DNA of 20,502 nucleotides from JTS-RE37 sp041744575 (GTDB lineage Bacteria > Bacteroidota > Bacteroidia > Flavobacteriales > Flavobacteriaceae): NCBI GenBank assembly GCA_041744575.1, contig JBGTKP010000038.1, positions 1 to 20,502 on the forward strand, in the 5' to 3' direction. Numbering within the stretch: position 1 is the stretch's first letter; each line of letters begins with the position of its first letter. Positions 1 to 7,701 of the stretch are shown piece after piece. The notes under the pieces were generated by a model. That model saw only the letters and a list, made by a program, of their open reading frames with translations, searched no databases and was not told the origin of the DNA. A program made the position numbers and the translations under genes.

Positions 1-46
1 CCTTAAATTCCTGACGTTGTAATGCCCAAATTTCTGGTTAATAATT

Positions 47-76
47 ATGAAAACTTTTTATTAAGTACTACTTTTG
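47..76 (+). promoter_or_regulatory. Putative promoter of the nqr operon (Bacteroidota type)
   Basis: TACTTTTG at 69-76 fits the Bacteroidota -7 consensus TAnnTTTG exactly. An ATG triplet at 47-49, 19 bases upstream, keeps the TG of the usual -33 TTG. Transcription would start around 80-85, giving a leader of about 25 bases before the nqrA ATG. This is a pattern match only, and the window begins just upstream. Confidence 0.45.
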
Positions 77-108
77 AGGCGTATTTTACAAATTAAGGTC
101 TACTTTAT

Positions 109-1461
109 ATGTCCAAAGACATCCGAATCAAAAAGGGCTTAAACATTAACCTTGTCGGAGCCGCGGATCGTACTACTTCCAAGGCTGTTTTAAGTAATGT
201 TTACGCTTTAAGTCTTGGTGATTTTCATGGGATGAATCCTAAATTGCTAGTAAAGGCAGGGGCAGAAGTCAAGATGGGAGAGCCGCTTTTTTATAATAAG
301 AATCATTCTGAAATGTTTTTTGTTTCCCCTGTGAGCGGGGAAATAGTGGAAATTGCCAGAGGCGCGAGAAGGCGCATTCTTACCATCAAGATCCTTGCTG
401 ACAAAGAGCAGCAACAATTGGAACATCCTATTCCAAAGCTGGAAGACCTTTCCGAAGCCAACCTTAAGGCTTTTTTACTGAAATCCGGATGCTGGCCATT
501 TATCAAGCAACGACCGTATGACATTATTGCCGATCCGGACAGCATTCCAAAAGCCATATTCATTTCCGGCTATACCACGGCACCCCTTTCGGCAGAAATG
601 GATTACATCCTTTCCGGAAAGGAAAAGGAAATCCAGGCTGCCCTTTCCGCATTTGCCAGACTTACCCCTGGCAAGGTCCATGTTTCCGTAGGTAAAGTTG
701 GTAAGTCTCCGCTCGCCGGGATGAAGGATATCGAATTGCACCGGGTAAGCGGACCCCATCCGGCCGGTCTCGTTGGGACGCAGATCAATAAGATTGATCC
801 CATCAGCAAGGGAGAAATCGTCTGGACTGTAAGTCCGCAGGATCTGATTATCATAGGGGAGTGCCTGCTGACCGGCAAATTCAACCCGGAAAGAACCATC
901 GCACTTGCAGGGGCCGTCATAAAAAAACCCAGGTACTATACAACCAGGATAGGAGCGGAAATTGCCACGTTTCTATATGGCAGCGGTGTCACCATGGATA
1001 AGTTCCGTGTCATAAACGGAGACGTGCTCACAGGATCCAAAACTTCCCAGGATGGCCATCTTGGATTTTATAACCATACCGTCACCGCCATTCCCGAAGG
1101 AGATGAATATGAGTTTTTCGGATGGAATAAGCCGGTATTCAATAAAATTTCATCCACCAGGGCCCTTACCTTTTCCTGGATGCAGCCAAAAAAGAAATTC
1201 AATTTGACGACCAATACCAATGGGGAACACAGGGCATTTGTTGTAACAGGAATGTACGAAAGGGTATTTCCAATGGATATTTACCCGTTGCAGTTATTAA
1301 AAGCCTGTATGGTGAAGGACTTAGATGAAATGGAGCAATTGGGGTTGTATGAGGTGATCCCGGAAGACTTCGCACTAACCGAATTTATTTGTATTTCAAA
1401 ACAGCCCCACCAGCAGATTATCCGTGAAGGTCTGGATCTGCTGCAAAAAGAAATAGGATAG
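109..1461 (+). CDS. nqrA: Na+-translocating NADH:quinone oxidoreductase subunit A
   Basis: NqrA is the cytoplasmic, membrane-attached subunit of the six-subunit Na+-pumping NADH:quinone oxidoreductase, which moves electrons from NADH to quinone and exports Na+. The 450-residue length is normal. The N-terminus (IRIKKGLNINLVG) and the segment with VSPVSGEIVEIARGARRRIL near residues 73-92 are the family's barrel-sandwich start. The conserved LHRVSGPHPAGLVGTQINKIDP segment lies near residues 208-230. The ATG at 109 is the first start after a good -7 element. It is the first gene of nqrABCDEF, and nqrB follows after two bases, so translation is probably coupled. No cofactor-binding residues are expected in this subunit. 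Identity follows from both sequence and operon position. Confidence 0.97.
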   Translation: MSKDIRIKKGLNINLVGAADRTTSKAVLSNVYALSLGDFHGMNPKLLVKAGAEVKMGEPLFYNKNHSEMFFVSPVSGEIVEIARGARRRILTIKILADKEQQQLEHPIPKLEDLSEANLKAFLLKSGCWPFIKQRPYDIIADPDSIPKAIFISGYTTAPLSAEMDYILSGKEKEIQAALSAFARLTPGKVHVSVGKVGKSPLAGMKDIELHRVSGPHPAGLVGTQINKIDPISKGEIVWTVSPQDLIIIGECLLTGKFNPERTIALAGAVIKKPRYYTTRIGAEIATFLYGSGVTMDKFRVINGDVLTGSKTSQDGHLGFYNHTVTAIPEGDEYEFFGWNKPVFNKISSTRALTFSWMQPKKKFNLTTNTNGEHRAFVVTGMYERVFPMDIYPLQLLKACMVKDLDEMEQLGLYEVIPEDFALTEFICISKQPHQQIIREGLDLLQKEIG

Positions 1462-1463
1462 AA

Positions 1464-2732
1464 ATGAGCCAGAAAAAACTTACGTTTAAAAAGCGGTTGC
1501 ATATACTGAAGCACCATTATCGCGGAAAAAAATTCGCTCCAGCTTTCAACGCGCTCCATACGTTTTTATACAGTCCGAATGAAGTCACTCATTCCGGATC
1601 CCATGTCCGGGCAGCGGACGATCTGAAACGAACCATGAATACGGTTATCATGGCGCTGATCCCCGTTCTTGTATTCTCTTTTTTCAATACCGGATACCAG
1701 CATTATTCTGCGGTTAACGGCTTTCCTGAAAATTTTTCGTTTTGGCAGCATTTCCTGACATGGGACAATTTCTGGCTTGGCTTTGTGCAGGTAATGCCCC
1801 TGGTAATTGTTTCCTACGGGGTTGGCCTGCTGATCGAATTTATTTTTGCGGTGATCAAAGGGCATGAAGTAGAAGAAGGTTATCTGGTTACCGGGATGCT
1901 GGTTCCCCTAATCCTTCCCGTAGATACACCCCTGTGGATGGTCGCCGTTGCGGTGGTTTTTGGGGTGATTATAGGAAAAGAGGTTTTTGGAGGCACCGGC
2001 ATGAACATTCTCAATCCTGCACTTACCATTCGGGCCTTCCTCTTTTTTGCCTATCCTACCTGGTTGAGCGGAGACAAGGTATGGGTTCACGGGGCTGTAG
2101 AAACGGCCGGCACGCCTGATGCCATTTCCGGCGAGACCATCCTTGGATATCTTGCCCAGAACGGTACGCATTCCTATTCCGTTTCGGATATGTTCTTTGG
2201 TTTGATCCCCGGCTCTGTTGGGGAAACATCCACTTTTCTTATTTTATTGGGGGGACTTTTCCTGGTATTCACCAAAATTGCCAGCTGGAGGATCATGCTG
2301 AGTGCCATCATTGGTTCCTTGGTGATGGGGCTGATCTTTAACGGGATTGTAGACCAGGGATGGATCACGGAAACCAGCAAGTTTTACGCGCTGATGAGTT
2401 TTGACTTCTGGAAACACCTGATCGTGGGGGGACTTGCCTTTGGGATCGTATATATGGCTACAGACCCGGTCACCGGGTCGCAAACGAACCGCGGCAAGTG
2501 GATTTACGGATTTCTTATCGGCTTTCTGTCGGTCATGATCCGCGTATTCAACCCTGCCTATCCGGAAGGGGTTTTTCTTGCTATCCTTCTTATGAATGTC
2601 TTTGCTCCGACCATTGACCATTATGTTATAAAGGGCAATATCCGAAGGAGGATGAAGCGGTTCAAAAATGCCACCATCATCTCCAGAAGTACTGGTGGCA
2701 GAACGGAAGAGTTAAAAGTTGAAAGGGTCTGA
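1464..2732 (+). CDS. nqrB: Na+-translocating NADH:quinone oxidoreductase subunit B
   Basis: NqrB is the large integral membrane subunit that carries riboflavin and a covalently bound FMN and forms the main Na+ path. The 422-residue protein has a basic N-terminal stretch (KKRLHILKHHYRGKK) and then about ten hydrophobic segments. The conserved block GKEVFGGTGMNILNPAL lies near residues 173-189 and DHYVIKGNIRRR near the end. The flavinylation region reads DAISGET at residues 219-225, so T225 would be the FMN-linked threonine. Classical sites read SGAT, so glutamate replaces alanine here. It starts two bases after nqrA and ends two bases before nqrC. FMN attachment depends on ApbE, encoded downstream. 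Confidence 0.97.
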   Translation: MSQKKLTFKKRLHILKHHYRGKKFAPAFNALHTFLYSPNEVTHSGSHVRAADDLKRTMNTVIMALIPVLVFSFFNTGYQHYSAVNGFPENFSFWQHFLTWDNFWLGFVQVMPLVIVSYGVGLLIEFIFAVIKGHEVEEGYLVTGMLVPLILPVDTPLWMVAVAVVFGVIIGKEVFGGTGMNILNPALTIRAFLFFAYPTWLSGDKVWVHGAVETAGTPDAISGETILGYLAQNGTHSYSVSDMFFGLIPGSVGETSTFLILLGGLFLVFTKIASWRIMLSAIIGSLVMGLIFNGIVDQGWITETSKFYALMSFDFWKHLIVGGLAFGIVYMATDPVTGSQTNRGKWIYGFLIGFLSVMIRVFNPAYPEGVFLAILLMNVFAPTIDHYVIKGNIRRRMKRFKNATIISRSTGGRTEELKVERV

Positions 2733-2734
2733 TC

Positions 2735-3484
2735 ATGGGTATCAATACAGAAAAAAATGTCTATACCGTTGTATTCGCAGTAGTAATGGTAGTGGTGGTG
2801 GGATCTGTCCTGGCATTTGTCGCCTCGGGTCTCGATAGTACCATTAAGGAAAATCAGCGGTTTGAAAAGCAGCAGAATATTCTCTATGCCATGGGGATCA
2901 ATGAGAATGAAGATGGGGGTAGCGTCAATTTCGTTGCAGCAGACAAGGTAGAGGAGGCCTTCTCCAAGTATATTACGGAACAGATTGTAATTAACGGCGA
3001 TGAGGTGAGCGATGATCCGGAAGCTTACCTGATTGATATGAAAAAACAACAGGCCATCGCAAAATCCGGTGAAACCCCTAAATTACCGCTCTTCATCGGC
3101 GAAAAAGAGGGAAAGAAATACTATATCATTCCCATGTATGGAAAGGGCCTGTGGGATGCGATCTGGGGTTTTATAGCCCTTGATGAACAACTCGTCGTTC
3201 AGGGTGTATTTTTTGATCATAAGGGGGAAACTCCCGGCCTTGGAGCGAATATCAATCAGAGGTACTTTATGGACGATTTTACCGGGGAAGAGATCATGGA
3301 TGGAACGCGGTTTGCCGGGATCAACGTCGCAAAAGGCAACAATGACCCGCTGAATTCCACCAAGGATGATAATGAGGTTGATGCGCTCGCAGGAGCAACA
3401 ATTACAGGTAACGGCGTGAGCGCAATGATCAAAGAAAGCCTGAATTTATACAGGGGTTACCTGGAAACATTAAGCACAAAATAA
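2735..3484 (+). CDS. nqrC: Na+-translocating NADH:quinone oxidoreductase subunit C
   Basis: NqrC carries the second covalent FMN, exposed on the periplasmic side of the pump. The 249-residue protein has one N-terminal membrane helix (residues about 9-32, very valine-rich) and a soluble FMN-binding domain. DALAGAT at residues 216-222 matches the flavinylation consensus DxxxGAT, so FMN should be on T222, attached by ApbE. GVFFDHKGETPGLGANI near residues 157-173 is the conserved segment of this domain. The start is two bases after the nqrB stop (TGA TC ATG), and nqrD begins one base after the stop. There is a modest acidic insertion (NENEDGGS) in the N-terminal third. Confidence 0.97.
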   Translation: MGINTEKNVYTVVFAVVMVVVVGSVLAFVASGLDSTIKENQRFEKQQNILYAMGINENEDGGSVNFVAADKVEEAFSKYITEQIVINGDEVSDDPEAYLIDMKKQQAIAKSGETPKLPLFIGEKEGKKYYIIPMYGKGLWDAIWGFIALDEQLVVQGVFFDHKGETPGLGANINQRYFMDDFTGEEIMDGTRFAGINVAKGNNDPLNSTKDDNEVDALAGATITGNGVSAMIKESLNLYRGYLETLSTK

Positions 3485-3485
3485 T

Positions 3486-4133
3486 ATGGCACTACTTTCT
3501 AAGAAAGATTCTAATCTTATTCTGGACCCGCTTGCCGATAACAACCCGATTACCATACAGGTATTGGGTATCTGTTCGGCCCTGGCGATTACCGCCGAAT
3601 TGAAAGCCTCGCTTGTCATGGCAGTTTCCGTAATATTTGTTCTTGGAATGGGCAATGTGGCCATCTCGCTTTTACGTAATATCATCCCATCGAAGATCCG
3701 CATCATTGTACAACTCATTGTGGTGGCTGCCCTCGTTATCATAGTGGATCAGGCGTTAAAAGCGTTTGCGTATGAACTCAGTAAAACCCTTGCCGTATTT
3801 GTCGGCCTGATCATCACAAATTGTATCATCATGGGCCGATTTGAGGCTTTCGCCCTTGGGAACGGACCATGGAGATCATTTCTGGACGGGGTTGGTAATG
3901 CAATGGGCTATGGGGTTATCCTGGTGGTTGTTGGTTTTTTCAGGGAGCTTTTTGGCTCCGGCACCTTATTCGGTTTCAGGATCTTCGGAGATCCCATTGA
4001 AAAATCCGGCCTTTATTCCATTGGCTATGAAAACAATGGCTTTATGATCCTTCCCCCTGCCGCCCTGATCGTACTGGGAGTGATCATCTGGATCCAACGT
4101 TCAAGAAACAGGACGTTAATAGAAGAAAATTAA
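3486..4133 (+). CDS. nqrD: Na+-translocating NADH:quinone oxidoreductase subunit D
   Basis: NqrD is one of two homologous membrane subunits (NqrD/NqrE, related to RnfE/RnfA) that together hold an iron centre inside the membrane. The 215-residue protein has about six hydrophobic segments. Cys30 (in VLGICSALA) and Cys113 (in TNCIIMGRFEAFA) correspond to the cysteines known to ligate that iron centre. The segment NPITIQVLGICSALAIT is typical of the family. It starts one base after the nqrC stop, and nqrE follows after 20 bases, the largest gap in the operon. Length and motifs are ordinary. Confidence 0.97.
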   Translation: MALLSKKDSNLILDPLADNNPITIQVLGICSALAITAELKASLVMAVSVIFVLGMGNVAISLLRNIIPSKIRIIVQLIVVAALVIIVDQALKAFAYELSKTLAVFVGLIITNCIIMGRFEAFALGNGPWRSFLDGVGNAMGYGVILVVVGFFRELFGSGTLFGFRIFGDPIEKSGLYSIGYENNGFMILPPAALIVLGVIIWIQRSRNRTLIEEN

Positions 4134-4153
4134 CTGAATCAAAACAGTTACCT

Positions 4154-4912
4154 ATGCTGGAACATGTAGAATTATTTTTTAAGTCGATTTTCATAGACAA
4201 TATGGTATTCGCCGTATTCCTTGGCATGTGCTCCTATCTGGCGGTTTCTAAAAAAGTAGCCACGGCGGTAGGTCTTGGCGCGGCGGTGATATTTGTACTT
4301 GCCGTTACAGTTCCCCTGAACTGGCTTCTCGATACCTATCTCCTGCAGGACGGGGCATTGGTCTGGTTGGGTCCGGAGTATGCCGATTATAATCTGAGCT
4401 TTCTGTCTTTCATCCTGTTTATTGCCACCATTGCAACGATGGTGCAATTGGTGGAGATCGTTGTTGAGAAATTTTCTCCGGCTTTATATAATTCCCTCGG
4501 TATTTTTCTTCCGCTTATTGCAGTTAACTGCGCCATCCTTGGAGGGTCCTTATTTATGCAGGCCAGGGAAATCCCTTCACTTGGACTTGCCTTTAATTAC
4601 GGAGTGAGTTCGGGTATCGGCTGGTTCCTGGCTATTCTTGCCATTGCTGCTATCCGCGAGAAAATTCGATATTCCAAGGTGCCTGCGCCTTTAAGGGGAC
4701 TTGGGATCACTTTTATTATCACAGGCCTGATGGGCATCGGCTTTCAAAGTTTTGGCGGCATGCTCACAGGAGGAGATGATGCCCCGCCTTCCAACACCCC
4801 GGAAGTAGGCAAGCCGGAAACGGTCCTGCAGGAAAAAAAGGAGGACAGGGAGAAAAAGAAAAAGGATTTGGACGAGACCACAGTGTCTTATCACAATGCC
4901 ATAAACCCATAG
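4154..4912 (+). CDS. nqrE: Na+-translocating NADH:quinone oxidoreductase subunit E, with charged C-terminal tail
   Basis: NqrE is the pseudo-symmetric partner of NqrD and supplies the other two cysteines of the intramembrane iron centre. Here these are Cys26 (FLGMCSYLA) and Cys126 (LIAVNCAILGG). About six membrane helices fill residues 1-205. NqrE of Vibrio is roughly 200 residues, whereas this one is 252. The extra 45 or so residues are hydrophilic, with prolines followed by a lysine/glutamate-rich run (QEKKEDREKKKKDLDE). The stop is followed after two bases by the nqrF ATG. The core identity is certain. The role of the tail is unknown, and I cannot say from sequence alone how widespread it is among flavobacteria. 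Confidence 0.97.
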   Translation: MLEHVELFFKSIFIDNMVFAVFLGMCSYLAVSKKVATAVGLGAAVIFVLAVTVPLNWLLDTYLLQDGALVWLGPEYADYNLSFLSFILFIATIATMVQLVEIVVEKFSPALYNSLGIFLPLIAVNCAILGGSLFMQAREIPSLGLAFNYGVSSGIGWFLAILAIAAIREKIRYSKVPAPLRGLGITFIITGLMGIGFQSFGGMLTGGDDAPPSNTPEVGKPETVLQEKKEDREKKKKDLDETTVSYHNAINP

Positions 4913-4914
4913 GA

Positions 4915-6222
4915 ATGATATTAGCCGCAAGTACCCTGGGTACAATCATCATCACTGTGATCGCTTTTCTGGTCTTATTACTGGCCCTGGTGGCCCTCCT
5001 GCTCTTTACAAAGGAAAAACTGTCGCCTTCAGGCCCTGTAACCATTACGATCAATGGAGAGAAACAGATTCAGGTAGGCTCCGGGAACTCACTGCTTTCG
5101 ACGCTTGGGAATCAAAAGATCTTTCTGCCTTCAGCCTGCGGGGGCGGAGGAACCTGTATACAGTGTGAATGCCATGTTCTGTCCGGTGGGGGAGAGGCCC
5201 TTCCTACGGAGACACCACATTTTTCAAAGCGCGAGATTACGGAAGGTGCCCGGCTGGCCTGTCAGGTGAAGGTGAAACAAGACATGGAAATTACCATCCC
5301 GGAGGAAGTCTTCGGGATCAAGAAATGGGATGGTACGGTGGTCCGAAACTATAACGTAGCCTCATTTATAAAGGAATTTGTTGTAGAGATTCCGGAGGAC
5401 ATGAACTATAGGGCCGGCGGGTACATACAAATCGAGATCCCTCCCTGTGAGATCAAATATGCGGATGTAGATATCACGGCGCACCCTGAAGAACATGAAA
5501 CTCCTGATAAATTCCAGGCAGAGTGGGATAAATTCAATCTCTGGCCGCTCGTTATGAAGAATCCTGAAACGGTAGAACGGGCCTATTCTATGGCTTCCTA
5601 TCCTGCGGAGGGAAGGGAGATCATGCTCAATGTCCGGATTGCCACGCCACCCTGGGACCGGTCGAAGAATGGCTGGATGGATGTGAATCCGGGGATCGCC
5701 TCTTCTTATATATTTGCTCAGAAGCCCGGTGATAAGGTGGTCATCTCGGGTCCTTACGGAGAATTTTTCATCAACGAATCGGAATCGGAAATGCTTTACG
5801 TAGGAGGTGGGGCAGGAATGGCCCCGATGCGCTCGCACTTGTACCATCTCTTCAAAACATTAAGCACGAACCGGAAAGTAACTTATTGGTACGGAGGAAG
5901 GTCCAAAAGAGAGTTGTTTTATATAGATCACTTCAAAAAGCTGGAGGCAGAGTTTTCCAATTTCAAATTCTATATGGCCTTATCAGAGCCGTTACAGGAG
6001 GATAACTGGAAGGTAAAGGAAAATCTGGATGCGCCCGGTGACGGATTCGTTGGGTTCATTCACAACAGTGTCATTGATAATTACCTCTCAAAGCACGAAT
6101 CCCCTGAGGATATAGAACTTTATTTTTGCGGACCTCCCCTGATGAATAAGGCTGTGCAGAAGATGGGAGAGGATTTCGGTATCCCTGACGAGCATATCAG
6201 GTTTGATGATTTCGGAGGGTAA
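4915..6222 (+). CDS. nqrF: Na+-translocating NADH:quinone oxidoreductase subunit F (NADH dehydrogenase subunit)
   Basis: NqrF takes electrons from NADH through FAD and a 2Fe-2S cluster and passes them into the pump. The domains in order are one membrane helix (residues about 8-32), a ferredoxin domain with cluster ligands C75, C81, C84 and C116 (CGGGGTCIQC, then LACQ), an FAD-binding barrel with the RAYSMAS motif at 222-228, and an NADH-binding domain with GGGAGMAPMRS (297-307) and YFCGPPLMNKA (403-413). The C-terminal aromatic is the F of DDFGG. The 435-residue length is slightly above that of Vibrio NqrF. It is the last gene of the pump operon, and an intrinsic terminator lies 28 bases after its stop. 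Confidence 0.98.
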   Translation: MILAASTLGTIIITVIAFLVLLLALVALLLFTKEKLSPSGPVTITINGEKQIQVGSGNSLLSTLGNQKIFLPSACGGGGTCIQCECHVLSGGGEALPTETPHFSKREITEGARLACQVKVKQDMEITIPEEVFGIKKWDGTVVRNYNVASFIKEFVVEIPEDMNYRAGGYIQIEIPPCEIKYADVDITAHPEEHETPDKFQAEWDKFNLWPLVMKNPETVERAYSMASYPAEGREIMLNVRIATPPWDRSKNGWMDVNPGIASSYIFAQKPGDKVVISGPYGEFFINESESEMLYVGGGAGMAPMRSHLYHLFKTLSTNRKVTYWYGGRSKRELFYIDHFKKLEAEFSNFKFYMALSEPLQEDNWKVKENLDAPGDGFVGFIHNSVIDNYLSKHESPEDIELYFCGPPLMNKAVQKMGEDFGIPDEHIRFDDFGG

Positions 6223-6250
6223 ACTCCTGGCAACATTCAATATTAAAAGG

Positions 6251-6277
6251 AACCGATAGTACCATATCGGTTTTTTT
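6251..6277 (+). terminator. Rho-independent terminator after nqrF
   Basis: The arms AACCGATA (6251-6258) and TATCGGTT (6265-6272) form a perfect 8-bp stem with a six-base loop. The second arm runs directly into a T tract ending at 6277. The structure lies between nqrF and the next plus-strand gene, whose ATG is only 14 bases further on. That gene and apbE therefore depend on readthrough or on a promoter inside nqrF. Confidence 0.8.
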
Positions 6278-6291
6278 CATCCCGTCATATC

Positions 6292-6648
6292 ATGCAGCAG
6301 TTAACGGAACAGGAACTTCACAATCTGGCCATGAATCTTGTGGGAAAGGAGCTGGAAGCAGCGGGTTATGAATTTATGGGGGTAAACAGCAAGCGCGGAA
6401 AGAACCCGCAATTTGTCTGCCTGAAAGACAAGAAGCTGTCTTTTATTGTGGTGCGTCATATCCCGTTTCCTGAGAATCCCAGAACCTACGATTCAAAGCT
6501 ACTCCAAAAGGTCAGGGAACACGCAGCCAAATACGAAGCTACCACGTACTTTGCAGGGGTAGGTCTTTACAATGCAGAAGACCGGAACCTTCCTATCTTT
6601 CTCAATGAACCTTATATAGTAGATTATGAAGGACTTATTGAAATTTGA
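6292..6648 (+). CDS. Conserved hypothetical protein next to nqr; possible PD-(D/E)XK-like fold
   Basis: This 118-residue soluble protein of unknown function has no signal peptide, membrane segment or cysteine cluster. From memory, flavobacterial homologues sit beside nqrF and are often labelled NqrF subunit, but no ferredoxin, FAD or NADH motif is present, so that label would be wrong. The predicted order is helix (HNLAMNLVGKELEAAGY), strand, strand (PQFVCLKD), strand (LSFIVVRHI), helix (KVREHAAKYEA), strand (TTYFAGVGL). This resembles the core of restriction-endonuclease-like folds, but the expected catalytic D and ExK positions appear to be C/K and VVR, so it would be inactive. That is inference. 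The ATG at 6292 follows the terminator closely, and the 3' end overlaps apbE by 23 bases. Confidence 0.85.
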   Translation: MQQLTEQELHNLAMNLVGKELEAAGYEFMGVNSKRGKNPQFVCLKDKKLSFIVVRHIPFPENPRTYDSKLLQKVREHAAKYEATTYFAGVGLYNAEDRNLPIFLNEPYIVDYEGLIEI

Positions 6649-7657
6649 TCTTACCAGCCAGCTCCTTGCCTTATCCGGGCTGTTGCTATGTGCCTGTGGA
6701 AACGAACATCCCGGTTTGGTCAGGAATTACCTGCAAGGAGAAGCTCTCGGAACCACTTATAATATCACCTACCTGACCAGGGAGGAACATGAATACAGGA
6801 AAGAGATTGACTCCGTATTTGAGGGAATCAACAAGTCAATGTCGACATACCTTACGGATTCAGATATTTCAAGGATCAATCACGGCGATACAACCGTGAT
6901 CGTCGATGCCATGTTCCGGGAGGTTTTTGAACTTTCCGCCGAGGTATACCTGGAAACAGAGGGATACTTTGACCCCACCGTAGGTATCCTCGTGGATGCC
7001 TGGGGATTCGGGCCCGGTAAGGCCATGCAACTGGACAGTATGAAGGTAGATAGTCTTCTGGAGTACGTTGGCTTTAATAAAGTGGAATTAACGGCAGCGG
7101 GAAGGATTGTAAAAACCCATCCGCAAATTGAATTTGATTTTAATGCCATCGCCAAGGGCTATGCGATAGACAGGTTGGGGCGGATGCTGGATCTTAGGAA
7201 TATTGATGACTATCTGATTGAGGTAGGGGGAGAGATCCTCGCAAAAGGTACCAACAGCTTAAAAGAACAACCATGGGTGGTCGGGGTGGAAGATCCCATG
7301 GCAGGAGAGGAAAGGAAATTGAAGGCCCGCCTGGAACTGAAGAACAGGGCATTGGCCTCCTCCGGAAATTATAGGAAATTCCGTTTGGATCCCGTGAGTG
7401 GCATAAGGTTGGTGCACACCATCGATCCCATGACAGGATACACCAAGAACTCACAGGTTATGGGGGCCAGCGTTCTGGCCGGAAACTGTGCCACCGCAGA
7501 TGCGTATGCTACGGCATTTATGGCCATGGACCTTGAAAAATCCATGAAAGTTCTCGGGCAGAATAGCGAGCTGGATGCCTATATCATTTACCTGGATGAA
7601 GGGGGAGAACAGCAGGTTTACATGACCGGGGGTTTCAGGAAATTATTACTTCCCTGA
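6626..7657 (+). CDS. apbE: FAD:protein FMN transferase (ApbE), lipoprotein
   Basis: ApbE uses FAD to attach FMN through a phosphoester bond to threonines of target proteins, here expected to be T222 of NqrC and the site in NqrB. It acts on the outer face of the cytoplasmic membrane. The 343-residue protein starts with a short signal ending in the lipobox-like LCAC, so C24 is probably lipidated. Family motifs are LGTTYNITY (41-49), GYFDPTVG (113-120), DFNAIAKGYAIDRL (171-184), IEVGGEI (198-204), HTIDPMTGY (264-272) and ATADAYATA (289-297). The next methionine is at residue 72, inside the conserved domain, so the start must be the ATG at 6626, overlapping the previous gene by 23 bases in another frame. 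Confidence 0.95.
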   Translation: MKDLLKFDLTSQLLALSGLLLCACGNEHPGLVRNYLQGEALGTTYNITYLTREEHEYRKEIDSVFEGINKSMSTYLTDSDISRINHGDTTVIVDAMFREVFELSAEVYLETEGYFDPTVGILVDAWGFGPGKAMQLDSMKVDSLLEYVGFNKVELTAAGRIVKTHPQIEFDFNAIAKGYAIDRLGRMLDLRNIDDYLIEVGGEILAKGTNSLKEQPWVVGVEDPMAGEERKLKARLELKNRALASSGNYRKFRLDPVSGIRLVHTIDPMTGYTKNSQVMGASVLAGNCATADAYATAFMAMDLEKSMKVLGQNSELDAYIIYLDEGGEQQVYMTGGFRKLLLP

Positions 7658-7663
7658 GTCCTG

Positions 7664-7696
7664 AATCCCAGGTGTGGATGACCAAATTTTGGGATT
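7664..7696. repeat. Inverted repeat between convergent genes
   Basis: AATCCCA (7664-7670) and TGGGATT (7690-7696) form a 7-bp stem with a 19-base loop in the 44-base gap between the stops of apbE and the methyltransferase gene. No T tract follows on either strand, so a terminator role is only a possibility based on location. Confidence 0.3.
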
Positions 7697-7701
7697 GAAA
7701 G

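Noticed and set aside
6292..6648. Labelling the 118-residue protein as NqrF.
   Set aside because: A complete NqrF lies just upstream, and this protein has no cluster cysteines and no FAD or NADH motif.
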